From Isoetes taiwanensis (lineage: Eukaryota; Streptophyta; Lycopodiopsida; Isoetales; Isoetaceae): a stretch of 64,000 bases of DNA. The notes below the pieces were generated by a model that did not search any database, was not told the DNA's origin, and saw only the letters and a list, made by a program, of their open reading frames with translations. Made by a program: the position numbers and the translations under genes. Position 1 is the stretch's first letter; every line of letters begins with the position of its first letter. Of this stretch, positions 12,914 to 23,359 are shown piece after piece. The stretch covers positions 26,891,166-26,955,165 of the forward strand of contig JAJEKV010000003.1 of the NCBI GenBank assembly GCA_021234155.1, in the 5' to 3' direction.

Positions 12914-13125
12914 TCACCAATAGTCACTGCAAGAATACACACACCATCCTTAATGACATGAAAACGATGGGGATGAACTTGGCTACAATTGTGGCAATCT
13001 GGAGATTGTCAGACATTTTTTATAATTCGGAGGGGAGTTCTAGCTAGTATGCTGATGAGATCAAATGCAAGAGCTAGCTTTTCACTATGATAGCAGAGCA
13101 CATCATCCCATGTTTCACTAAAATT
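12914..13125 (-). pseudogene. C-terminal DYW domain of a PLS-class PPR protein, broken
   Basis: DYW-class pentatricopeptide proteins act in chloroplasts and mitochondria as C-to-U RNA editors; the DYW domain is the deaminase. The minus strand reads CYHSEKLALAF (holding the HSE active-site motif), then TPLRIIKNV, PDCHN, RFHVIKDGVC, and finally CSDYW followed by TGA at 12914-12916. That order is exactly that of a DYW domain end. It is broken: an in-frame TGA follows RIIKNV, about 15-20 residues (the usual ISKIVGREIIVRD block) are missing between the CH motif and RFH, and a one-base shift separates DGVC from CSDYW. No PPR repeats are recognised upstream. The segment is a dead 3' relic. Confidence 0.8.
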
Positions 13126-13399
13126 GTTTGTACAAGTGCCAAAGCAACAAGCCTAAATCAATACATGGGCAATGAAAGCATCTACCAGCACCTTGAATTC
13201 AAGAATAACAAACCTGGCCTAAACAATCATTGGGAAAATAGCCAGAATGTAACCTGAATTTTGTGTTCTGAAGGGTTAACAAAGTCTGTGCTAAAATCAT
13301 CTACATAAGCAGCAAAAGGAGTTATGAGTTTGTTGGTTTGAGACATCCAACAGAAAGCATGAAACAGTCCCAAAAGTTAAAAAGCAAGAGAAGGCATTT

Positions 13400-13590
13400 G
13401 TAACCTTGTTTTCCTGGTTGATGATGTGTCTGATATATGCAGCAGCACCAGCTTCAACATAGACTGCACCACTTCCATCTAGCTCATCCCGAAACATCGT
13501 TGTGCTTAACGCAATTCTGGGATCACAGAATTTCCATAGGCCCAGAGACAAATGGCTTTGGTTGCCGACAGGAAGAGGTTCGGATTTCAT
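13400..13590 (-). other. Exon-like open frame, family not recognised
   Basis: The frame starts MKSEPLPVGNQSHLSLGLWK at 13590 and includes FRDELDGSGAVYVEAGAAA. It could splice at a GT near 13.40 kb after NQENK. The composition is protein-like. It lies upstream of the DYW relic on the same strand, but I could not fit it to a PPR E motif, and I give no function. Confidence 0.2.
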
Positions 13591-13599
13591 TGCGCAGGC

Positions 13600-14480
13600 A
13601 GATGCCGGAATAGTCCAGAAACCCTAAGTTCAAGGCCCTCGAGCCTTGCAAGAAAAACAAAATTATTTGTTCGCTTAGACTTCATCTAAAGTATCTGCAC
13701 ATTTGAATTTTAATTTGAGCTACGTTAAAAATTTTAAAAATTCATGGGTGTAACCATTTAAACGTGTTAGGAAATTGATATATGTCCTAATATATGTGCC
13801 TAGGAATACAGCCTTCAAATTATATAAAATTCATTGGTAAAAAGTGTACAAAAAATACACAGGAAACCCCTTATTATAATGCTAGATATTGAACAAATTG
13901 TCATTGATTTCTCAAGCGACGCTTAGTTTCTTTCCTGAATCCACCCTCCCTTCCTTTAATATTTTATGCATAAATTTAACGTAAATAAATGATGTTCATG
14001 TTTTACGTTGTGTGACATGCATGATCAGCACATGCGGCATGTGTTATAAGGTTCTCTATTTGGAGGTATTTTATTTTGCTCATCTGGGTGCTAGTTTTGT
14101 ATGTGTTGGTTTATTATTTTTCGTAGGTACCTTCCTCAATTTGCATTCTCCTTCCGTGGTTCTAGACTTTGATTTTGTGCCATCTAGGGACTGATGTTAT
14201 GTGAGTCGAACCAGCCTATGTGGAAGCTCCTTAACAATGGCTTATCACTAGGGTTTATTCCTGAAAACCTAGATTATTTTGCCTTCATTAAGTCATGTCA
14301 ACCAACCACCTATATTCTTTTTCGTTGTCGGGGCTCGAGAATTATGAAATTAGAGTAATCTTTTTTCATTTTATTCTTAACTGGTTAATAGGCAGGTAAT
14401 GCAGCTACGCACACTTACCATTGTACCAAGACACTGCTGGGATGAATAAAAAGCCAATCTATTTTACTAGTTTTTGCAAG
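13600..14480. other. Stretch with no supported gene
   Basis: AT-rich, without repeats or open frames longer than 60 codons. Confidence 0.45.
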
Positions 14481-14481
14481 C

Positions 14482-14535
14482 CCGTAACGAGAATTTGCCT
14501 CCATGGACGATAAAAACTCTATTTTATTCTTTAAA
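14482..14535 (+). mobile_element. LINE 3' terminus fragment
   Basis: CCATGGACGATAAAAACTCT followed by ATTTTATTCTTT is the same 3' terminal junction as at 3.71-3.74 kb, with a decayed tail. The short length means only the last few dozen bases of the family are identifiable. Confidence 0.5.
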
Positions 14536-15138
14536 AGACAATATTTTAAATTGCAAAATTCACCTGCCATATGAAGGGGATAAAAATTTGTTTTATAGAT
14601 TAGATAATCTTTAGAACATGTCTTAAAAGAACAAAAAATAGTTTTTCAAGAATTATATTGTTATATAATTTGTGTAGCCACACTCTCAAGACAAGAATTG
14701 TTATTTAAAGAATTATACAAGCACTGTGAACACTTATTTATGTATTGTCTTAGTCAACTTGCAGTATAAAACATTGTCGGTCATTCATCACATGATGTTA
14801 AATGAGAAACATATAATTGTTGTCGCATTATGTCAAAACTAGGTCTTACGAGTTCAAACAGATAATGTTGCATAACTTTGGTAATATAGTGTTGCTTTTT
14901 GGTATTGGTCATCTAGTAGCTTATTGCCATACAGTAGGGGATAAGAGATTTGATCTTTAGGATAAGCATACATATAGTTGTTGTTGTCGTTGTTGTTTGT
15001 CATCATTAGAGATATGTTGTGGTGGTGTTGTCATGGTTAAGGATGAGATTTAAATTGGTTGGCTCTTAGAAGTGTGCTAAAGACTATTAAGTGCCTTTGA
15101 CTTATATGAATAGAGCCTATACTAACTTTTATATATAA

Positions 15139-15185
15139 TGGAATAGAAGAATAGAATAGAATAGAATAGAATAGGATAGAATAAA
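15139..15185. repeat. (TAGAA)n microsatellite
   Basis: About eight imperfect TAGAA units. The motif is the reverse complement of the LINE tail unit TTCTA, but the adjoining DNA does not match the LINE 3' UTR on either side. Confidence 0.8.
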
Positions 15186-15299
15186 GAACAAGGCCTTATC
15201 CATGGTACCAATGAAGTGTTACATGATAAAAGATAAATTGCAAAGAAAACTAGCATTCAAGGCATGTGTTGATCTTAAAGGTGGGCTCTTCTTGAAGAG

Positions 15300-15665
15300 T
15301 TGACGATTTTTCGCATATCGCCGCATATCAAGAAAGCATTAATCTATGGCACTAATTGACACTTTTGTCAATATTCTAAAGAACACTGCCAATCCAAACA
15401 ATGTTTTGATTATAAGAAAATATAACTTGAACTGATTTTTTGGGGGTGGGGAGGGGGAGGGGGGGATCGTGCAAACATATCGTTATTTGGAATAGAATCT
15501 ATTGATGGCAAGAATTGACCCTTTGTGCCAATATCTATAAGAACAACGTCAATTTTAACAACTGTTTGATTATAGGAAAATATACCTTGAACCAAATAAA
15601 AAAGAAAAAGAAAAAAAAGAAGGGTGGATCACGCAACACATATCACTATTTAGAATAAAACGTAT
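15300..15665 (+). repeat. ~160-bp tandem repeat with a G-run motif
   Basis: Two to three diverged units are recognisable. ATCTATGGCACTAATTGACA..GATTATAAGAAAATATAACTTGAAC (15.34-15.43 kb) recurs as ATTGATGGCAAGAATTGACC..GATTATAGGAAAATATACCTTGAAC (15.50-15.59 kb). GGATCGTGCAAACATATC recurs as GGATCACGCAACACATATC. Between the first two units is a 24-base stretch of G-runs (15442-15465) that meets the four-run quadruplex rule on the plus strand. The other unit has an A-rich run in that place. Confidence 0.7.
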
Positions 15666-15980
15666 TTAGAACATAGGGCCTCCGAATATATTCGATCCAA
15701 GTGAAAAAGTCAGAGTATGGAAAAGAAAAAGGCTGGGGTAACAATATAAGACAAACAAAAACGCAATATAGTATTGTTGCTGTGGAAAGTATCGTGCATC
15801 ACAACACCTCCACTCATGTCAACACAGTGCATCGAAAACCATTTTTCGGCAATAGATCTAAAACCAAGAAGCTTCTGGGTTTTTGAACTCCCTTGTAAAT
15901 TGAAAACCCTAGCTCGTGTTGGCAAGCAATAGGGCACTACATGATGGCTTTCCCCTGTAGTGGACCACTAGCCGAGTTGT
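15666..15980. other. Spacer without a recognised feature
   Basis: Mixed sequence with overlapping short frames on both strands. The last 100 bases before 15.98 kb may be decayed LINE sequence upstream of the recognisable reverse transcriptase. Confidence 0.3.
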
Positions 15981-15981
15981 C

Positions 15982-17850
15982 TGCGTATACAAGGCAGGTG
16001 ACCCACATTGCCTAACCAATTACCGAACAATCATGATCTGTGCAATATTTGCAAAACTGCTTATCACAATTCTCGAGCAGCAGTTGACCATTTGGGCAGA
16101 GGAAGCAAACATGTTAGTTGTAGGTAGGGTTCAGGCCATGACACTCAACCATTGATTACATTTTCCCACTGCAGACTCTCGTTGAAGACAGCAGATGGGA
16201 CCTATATTGTTGCTTCTTGGACTTCTCCAAGTATTCTGACATGGTGCCTCGGGAAAGGCTATGGGCAGGATTGCAAGAGCTGAGGGTCCCTTGAGATTTG
16301 CATACTTCAGTATACAAGCTGTTCGAGATAGGTTGCAACTAATAAGCCAGCCATTCAATAGCAATATCAAGGTCCGCCAAGGATGCCTTCTCCCTCCTAC
16401 ATTGTTTGGACTGTACATTGATCAATTGGAGAGCTTGTTTGCTGAAAATGATGGCGATAGAGCTCGTCTCTTGCACCAGATTACTAGACAATTAATATAT
16501 GTTGATGATATGGACCTCCTAGCTTACACTCTAGCAGACATGTAGCACCATCTTGATGCCCTGGACACATTCTGTCAGGCACCTGACATATACGCATCAA
16601 CCTTGCGAAGGGTCCTCATATCATCTTCATGTTAGCCAAGGACCCACTCCTTCAGTTACTGAGGGCAAAATGTAGAAGTGCCACCCACCTACAAGTATTT
16701 GAACGTAGAGTTCTCCTCTACTATGCAATGGGATGCTTCCATCCCTCTACGAGCGACAGCTGACTAGAAGGCGCTCTATGCAATGCAGAACAATAGTCAT
16801 AAAGCAGAGTTATATGATTGGGCCCATCAAACGCACATGTTCAGGGTCTTGGTGGAGCCTATCCTTTTATGTGAGGTCGAGGTCTGGGGCCTCGTGGTGT
16901 CCCTCGCTACCCAGAACGACTTGGAGCAGGTACAAAAAACCTTCTTAGCTCGGGCACTAGGGGTGAAGTCCACGGTCCCATATCAATCTTGTTGCAGGAG
17001 ACATGATTCTTACCCCTTCAGAGGGCGGCCCTTGATCGGCACATCATCTACATTCAGAGGATGGTCACTATGGATGGTGCTCGTCTCCCTGGCCTAGTTT
17101 ATATCGTGGGAATGGGGCCACAGTGCATCAAGGCCTGTTGGAAGGAAAATGGAGCTCAATGGTTCGCCAGATGGAATGTGCAGAAGCATAGGTGCATACA
17201 GGTGCAAATAGAGGCAGGTCGCCATAGCTTGAGGCAATACCTTGATGCTTGCTTCCTCAGCAAGCTCTGGGATGCCAGTGCTCTTGAACAGATCAAGACA
17301 ACATATTACCAACGTCACATAAACCCCACATTGGAATAGGGCCTGCAACAATACCCGCGTACCCATTTGCCAATGGAAAGGCGTAGGCTCATTGCTTCGA
17401 TTCACACATGTATACACCGTCTCTGAATCGAGATAAGCAGATGGATTGGGGAGCCTCAGCAGATTAGGCTTTGTCGATGCTGTCAAATGGGGGGCGTTGA
17501 AGATGAATACCATAGCCTCCAGGGTTATTTGGCATATGATCAAATCCGAGCACACTATGCTGAGTTCATTAGGCATGGCAGCCACTACATGTGATACAGA
17601 GCACGATTCTAGTCCAGATGTTGGGATCATACCTTCAGGAGGTCATGGATGTGCGGGATCAGCTATATTCTCAGACACTTGCGTGAGACTTATATATGTA
17701 TTACACGATATATATATTTGTACAGTTTGTCAGCATACTTATCACTGCCATGGTTTTCCCTCAAAAACCTTTCGGGGTGGGGGTTTTTTAACCCAGACAG
17801 TAATAAGTCTGTCGCGCTCTCATTTGGGTCCCATGGGCCAATTGGTCTCT
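15982..17850 (+). mobile_element. Non-LTR retrotransposon (LINE), reverse transcriptase to 3' UTR, broken
   Basis: This is the longest copy of the window's main LINE family. In order it shows YKAGDP and NYRTIMIC (about 15.99-16.04 kb, start of the RT domain), FSKYSDMVPRERLW (the usual FSKAFDTVPR), QGC..PTLFGLYIDQLESLF (16.38-16.44 kb), and YVDDMDLL (16.50 kb, the catalytic YADD box with V for A). It continues with VEPILL.EVEVWG..VSL (16.85-16.91 kb), ARALGVKSTVPYQ (16.95-16.99 kb), and a terminal zinc-finger-like CRCCQMGGVEDEYH (17.46-17.52 kb). A 3' UTR follows, with GGGGGTTTTTTAACCC and GGGTCCCATGGGCCAATTG (17.78-17.85 kb). It has in-frame stops (for example TAG after LADM at 16,542) and frame changes, no endonuclease domain, and no TTCTA tail. 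The type is common in ferns and other seed-free plants, which is background knowledge, not shown here. Confidence 0.85.
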
Positions 17851-17859
17851 ATATCTCAT

Positions 17860-18840
17860 TGTTGTTATTTCAAGGGAATCTTGCTTTAGCATTTACAACA
17901 AGAGTTTTAGTCGTGGATAATACTATGTTGCATATATAGAGAAGCAATTTTGCATGTCTTGATAGATGAAATGCTATTTTTTATACTTATTGCTAAATGA
18001 ATTTCTCTCCGCTTGGTAACTATTGTGTTGCACCTGCAATACTTGCAGTGTTAGAGTGGTGTGTGCGTCATATGTCCTAAGGGATGCTGTCAAGTGGCAT
18101 GACATAAAAATTGCTTCTTTTTCTTGTTATTCTATTCCCACCCAACAAGTTTCTTTAGTTTGCTTTTCTAAGTGTTACTGTTTTTACTATCATGCTTGTG
18201 TTGTGGTAAACTACTAAATTAAATTATAGATTGGATTCCATTCATATTGTTTTGAATTTCGGGCGTTTGTACTTAAGTAGTTTTTCTTTGCACGAGGAAT
18301 TGAGAGTAAATACCTGAAAATCTAGTTTATCATAGATTTTCTGAATGTTTCATGCAAGTTTAGTCTATTCATCATAGGTATCTATAAATTCAACATATGA
18401 CACATGCACCAATTTCACTTTTTAACTCTTTCAAAATACAATGCCTCAACAATAATTTATCAAATGTAAGGTGATCTTAGGTAGAAGGTACACTTGAGAT
18501 GTAAGAATGCTTTAGAAACTACTATATGTGCAATCCTTTAAATGCCAAGCACGCACTCTGCCTCAATCAAACAACAATTAATTTATCATAAAACTTGTCG
18601 CTTCGATTGCAAGCTCGTGCATTGTGCCATAGTTATATGATTTGAGAAGCTCATTAACTAACTCTCTATCTATCTATAAACTAGATTTGATGTTTGTTTC
18701 AATGTTCGTTGCAAGGATAGGTTCAAACCTTCAATTGCATAACATGACAAACATACGATACATGTATGTTTTGGGGTATGGTATGCCAAAATATGCCAGA
18801 AAGCATAACATTTTGCATATAACAGCTCTTCCAAAATGCT
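17860..18840. other. Stretch with no supported gene
   Basis: AT-rich with short open frames only. No repeats were recognised. Confidence 0.4.
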
Positions 18841-18842
18841 AC

Positions 18843-18966
18843 ATGATATGCATACACATCTCCCTAATGAGTACATGTGCAAGTTTTTCAAAAGTTTGCA
18901 CGGGCATGCATTAGGGAGATGCATATGTACACTTCCTTATTGGAGTATGTGTACATACTCTCCAAT
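18843..18966. repeat. Two adjacent foldbacks (inverted repeats)
   Basis: Foldback 1 pairs ATATGCAT..CTCCCTAATG and GTGCAA on the left (about 18846-18882) with TTGCAC, CATTAGGGAG and ATGCATAT on the right (about 18895-18928) around a short loop. Foldback 2 pairs ATTGGAGTATGT (18939-18950) with ACATACTCTCCAAT (18953-18966), with one bulge. It could be a small MITE, a precursor-like hairpin, or chance in AT-rich DNA. I saw no target-site repeat. Confidence 0.5.
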
Positions 18967-19399
18967 AAATGTGTGTGTGTTAAAGTGGGGGGTGTTTATC
19001 ATATAGTTATGTATGCGCTTCTGCCTCCACGTGTGCAAAATATACAAAATAAAATTGCATATGGATACCTTCACAATTGCATAGGCAAGGTCAATGATTC
19101 CGAAGAAGCATGTACGCATCGGAGCCCAGCTGATTCCGCAAAAAAAGAAAAAGAAAAAATTCATATGCATGAAATATCTATGCTTTTACTTGGTACATAT
19201 AAAAGTTCATATACATACATATTAGACCCATCCCTAGCTGGTGGCAATGTGGCTATATGTAGCACAATCACAGAGGTTCCAGTGGGATTTGATATGGATG
19301 CATAAATCACCATTCCTGAGACCATAGACCATATCCCTAACATAATTGAGTGGGTTATTATAAAAAAAAACATAGATTTAATAGAAAAGATAAATGAAT

Positions 19400-19620
19400 T
19401 AGCCTGCTGGTTGTATTGATTAAAGCATCCTCATAAAGATATTGGATTATTTTGGTGAGAGTTTGAGTCTTCAAAGATTGATTCTAAAAACCTTAGGCGA
19501 ACTCAGAGCAGAAATCCATGCTTCACATTCCAAAACCTTAGGCGAACCTATATTTCATATTTCAAAATTATAGGCATCCCCCAATCATAAATCGTGCTAA
19601 TCAAACGAAGTGCTTAGAGA
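19400..19620 (+). mobile_element. tRNA-derived SINE, copy 3
   Basis: It opens with TAGCCTGCTGG (A-box-like, one mismatch), then GATTAAAG..AAGATATTGGATTATTTTGG and GTTTGAGTC (19461-19469, B box with one mismatch). The body has AAAACCTTAGGCGAAC twice (near 19.49 and 19.54 kb) and ends with ATAGGCATCCCCCAATCATAAA. This is the reverse complement, in order, of the copies at 0.3-0.8 kb. The doubled AAACCTTAGGCGAAC segment is an internal duplication specific to this copy. Confidence 0.65.
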
Positions 19621-20095
19621 CCCACACACACAATAGCCAGATGAGGATCCAACTACAGGAAGGGCTTCATTTTATAATACGTAGCACAATCACGTTATAT
19701 TACTTGGTCTATCTCTTTTCTATGCTTTTATGAACTTTGATGAGAATATATATGCCAGGGGCTCATGTCAAGGAGGCCATCAAATCACCAAGCCTATTGT
19801 GGTTGGGAATAAAACATAAAAAGTTAAAGAGGAAACATGTCCCTAATTTATAGTTTCTAACAAGTTAATTATGCACAAGAGTGAGGGGCCTCCATAATCA
19901 AACTAAGATCATGGGAACCTAAAATTTCATGGGGGAACAAAGATCTTGCAAGGCAGGGCCCCAAAGTTGTCTGAATAGAAAGCTTCATAAAGTTGTAAGT
20001 ATTCCTTCACCAAAAGAAATGCAGCATGTAGAAATCCAACCTAAAAGATTGCTACGAAGGAGAACGTATAGCACATGCATTCATGTCGCATCCTT
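19621..20095. other. Spacer without a recognised feature
   Basis: No motif or repeat was recognised. Confidence 0.4.
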
Positions 20096-20099
20096 GCAA

Positions 20100-20362
20100 A
20101 ACATTCTTCCTCTTGTTTTGCATCAAGAGTTGGCTTGATGCGAACAACTCAAGAATTGCAAGATCTTCAAAATGATTGACAGATAATATGCAAATTGGCT
20201 AAAGGAAAGCAGGTCAAAGTAGCTCATGCCGAACATTTTTCATCCTATTTTGCATCAAGAGTTCTCGGGATGCAAACAACTCAAGAACTGCAAGAATCTT
20301 CAAAATGATTGACAGATAACATGCAAATAGGCTAAAAAAAAGCAAGTCAAGAATAGCTCGTG
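20100..20362 (+). repeat. Tandem duplication, period about 130 bp
   Basis: TTTTGCATCAAGAGTT..GCAAACAACTCAAGAA.TGCAAGA.TCTTCAAAATGATTGACAGATAA.ATGCAAAT.GGCTAAA occurs at about 20.12-20.22 and 20.25-20.35 kb with scattered differences. There is no coding potential. Confidence 0.85.
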
Positions 20363-20376
20363 CTAGACATGGCACT

Positions 20377-20515
20377 ACCAAATCTTCTCAAGGATTTGTC
20401 CTCCAAGAATAGAGGATGCACATGAACAAAGGAACCCTGCCAAAATGCACCATATCTTCGCAAGGAATCGCCCTCCAAAAATAGAGGATGCACATGAACA
20501 AAAGGACTGGATAAA
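20377..20515 (+). repeat. Tandem duplication, period about 70 bp, with a dispersed third copy
   Basis: ATCTTC.CAAGGA followed by CCTCCAA.AATAGAGGATGCACATGAACAAA appears at 20.38-20.44 and 20.45-20.50 kb. A third copy (CTCCAAGAATCGAGGATGCACATGAACAAAGGAACCC, split here by ordinary variation) is at 22.59-22.64 kb. The sharing of a unit 2 kb apart suggests both lie in one larger unrecognised repeat. Confidence 0.75.
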
Positions 20516-20519
20516 GTTT

Positions 20520-22365
20520 GCACAATTAGTTTCATAATGCAGGAGGGTATTCTCGCAATAGTTGGGAAGATGATTCCGGTATAGTATGATTAAAAAATGG
20601 TATATTTTAGGCAATTTGAGTAGCTTTTTTGGTTGACTAGTTTTCTTTCAATTTTGGAGTATTTTTTGATGCGTTTTTTGCAATGGTCTCCAAATAGAAT
20701 GCTGTAGGGTTGTAACATCGCATTCCTCCTCTCCAGCTTCATACCATTGGAGCTGGCTCTTTGACCTAAGATCTCCCGTGATTTGAGGGTATGATGGAGA
20801 AACAATTGGGGTAAGGAATGGTCGCCTAGAGTCGAGGGGAGCTCACCGAGTTTTTATAGCAAGGTCGGTTTCCTGGAGCCTATGGCATTGTCGCAACAAA
20901 GTACCCTACTATTTCAAATCTATTCATGTCGAAATGAAGCCGATTGAAGGGCATTCGTGATTATATTTATACCTGCATGCCTCAACCGATTCATGGAGCT
21001 ATTTCAGATTGAAACCTAGTCGCCTGGATTGAATCATTGTTCAATTGAGAGGCAAGGCAAATGAAGTTCTTGCATGGTCATGAGGGCTTGGTAGCTACTG
21101 CGCTCTGATGTTGGAATCCTCCCACGGTTTTGTCATGCTTTGTCATTTTTGTAGCTTGACACGGTTTTGAGGGCTTAAACCATTGGCTTACGCTATTTGT
21201 TGCACCTTTAGGCCGATCGCATCTTCATCGAAATGACCGAAGGTGAATAGAGAAGGACTAACAAAGATAAGGCTACGTGGGCAGCAAAGAAAAGTGACAT
21301 CGACTAAACGCCAAACCGCTCGCTGAGCCTCGATAAGATCGTTCACTTCAAGTTCTGCTGTCAGATATGTGGACAATACATTGGAGGAATTGCAAGATAG
21401 ATCACTGCGTGGTGGTGGAACTAAGATATACAAGTGGTCGAAATGTTTCCGCCGCATTGCCAAATAACTGCGAAATTTTGTGAAGCACGCCGAATTGCTA
21501 AGAATTCAATTATTGCATGATCTAAAAGTGTTGGTATTCTTTGTTTTGCAGGATTTCCACATGGAGCAATAATCGGGATATTGGACCGCTACTTGCACCC
21601 GTGATAGCCAAATGCCATTCTTTCCCTGCCAATTGCCCAAAGAATTCCATGCACACCCTCCATGCAGATCCTACTTTTGGGATTACAATGCTGTACTTCA
21701 CCATTTGTATTTCATCAAATTCTAGCAATCCTCCTTTGGCATTCAAGCATCATGCATCTAATTTCCACCATATGGTGTTCATACTTACGCCTGGAAATCC
21801 ACAAATTTAGGATTTGCGCACATAAACGCCACTACCTCAGGAAACAGTGAATGAGTTGCATTAGAACAATCAGAAACCTTAAAGAAGTCTTATTTACGCT
21901 GAAAACAACATTCCGAGAATTGTGATCCCTTTAATTTGAGACAACATGTTCGCTGGTTTCATCCCTAATTTGAGATCATCTATCTGCCTACATAGGAAAT
22001 GAAAAGCCTCTATTGGAAAAGCACGATTATATTGGAAAAGCATGATTGGGTGGAACTATAGAAAAATGAATTTATTGTAAAATTGATTTCAAGAATGATC
22101 TGAGAAATTTGACACAAGACTCCACCGAACTACAATAACATTAGCGCCCATCGGTAAAAATTTGAAATCAAGAAAGAGACGCTCTTCGATGGCAACGCGT
22201 TTCAGGTTTCAAGTTTCAAGGCCATGGAGTTGTTTGATTCAACGTGTACCGCTGATGTGGCATATTGTCTCTTCGCAATCCAATTTCCACCTAAAACCTA
22301 AGCTCCGCCTCTAAATATGCTCTTAGATGAAGTTCTTGGCTGCTATTCTAGTACATCCCAGCCTT
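20520..22365. other. Stretch with no recognised gene
   Basis: Two open frames on the minus strand (21188-21463 and 21522-21746, 91 and 74 codons) have protein-like composition, but I recognise no family and no splice pattern linking them. The rest is AT-rich. Confidence 0.3.
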
Positions 22366-22371
22366 TAGCTA

Positions 22372-22640
22372 GAGGTTTTTAGAAAGAAAATAGGTTGGCC
22401 TTCGATGTGGAAGATTTCGTAGAATCTTCTGTAATCTAAGGGACCCAAATTGGCTTACATTGCCCACCCTTAGTTTGTGTATGAGTTTTTAGGAGAGAAA
22501 ATAGGCTGGCCTTTGATGTGGAAAATTCCATAGAACCTTGTGTAATCTAAGGGACCCAAATAAGCAACGCATTACGTACCATCTTCTCAATCATTTGTCT
22601 CCAAGAATCGAGGATGCACATGAACAAAGGAACCCAAATG
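22372..22640 (+). repeat. Tandem duplication, period about 112 bp
   Basis: GTTTTTAG.A.AGAAAATAGG.TGGCCTT.GATGTGGAA followed by GTAATCTAAGGGACCCAAAT occurs at about 22.37-22.45 and 22.48-22.56 kb. The pair AGCAACGCATTACGT at 22.56 and 22.64 kb repeats again just after. The segment carries the third copy of the GAGGATGCACATGAAC unit. Confidence 0.75.
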
Positions 22641-22838
22641 AGCAACGCATTACGTGTCCCAATTTGGTGGATTCGGTGCATCAATGAAACACAATTTCCT
22701 ATGATCTAGAACTTGCTTTCAAAATATTCTACAATAATGTCCAATCAACCCAATATTTGAAGGTTTGCCCCCGGGAGCAAACAAAATAGTAATCCAATTA
22801 TATTCCAATTTGTTAAGAATTCATCTAACTTGAACAAC

Positions 22839-23359
22839 CAAATTTTTGAGCTTAAGCAGGAAGTTATTCATGCCAAGGCACTCAAAAAGATCCTTAAGCA
22901 GCAAGAAGCATGGAGGCACAACAATCTTCGACCACATTTCATGAATTTGTTCCAAGTGGCAGCAGAAGAGAGAGGCTCGTGTCCTCCCTACTTCGACTTA
23001 CAAACTACTCAAGGCCAAATTAGGACCTCAAGCTTCTAACATTCTTAAGGTGAAGAGGTGCAAGATCTTACCATACAGGACTTGATCGAGGCACAATGAA
23101 GTCTGAAATATCTGGCTGAGATGCACAATGTAGTCTGACTTCTTACGTGTGCTTTTTTCCAATTCGGGCATACTACTTATGTAATGATCTATGTCTATTA
23201 TCATATCAGATTCTGATCTGAATATTAGCACACTTCCTAATAGTTGGAATGTGCAGTTTTACTTATTGTATACCTTTTATGGTATACTTTTACTTTATGT
23301 AACCTTTAGCATGAATATAAACCCCACCTTGACTCCCAAAAAAAAAAACAAATTTTTGA
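22839..23359 (+). mobile_element. Poly(A)-tailed insertion flanked by an 11-bp direct repeat
   Basis: CAAATTTTTGA at 22839-22849 is repeated perfectly at 23349-23359, directly after a run of A (23339-23348). The ~500 bp between ends in poly(A) and contains an open frame from the left edge to 23039 (LKQEVIHAKALKKILKQQEA, then a short tail), followed by about 300 bp of AT-rich 3'-UTR-like DNA. Target-site repeat, poly(A) and 5' truncation are the hallmarks of LINE-mediated insertion. It could be a retrocopy of a host mRNA or the end of a LINE. I do not recognise the peptide. Confidence 0.55.

Noticed and set aside
15139-15185. Minus-strand copy of the TTCTA-tailed LINE
   Set aside because: The unit is the reverse complement of the tail, but the DNA to its right does not match the LINE 3' UTR.
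17094-17630. A 178-codon minus-strand frame
   Set aside because: It lies opposite the 3' coding part of the plus-strand LINE, whose family motifs are clear; the antisense frame has no recognisable domain.
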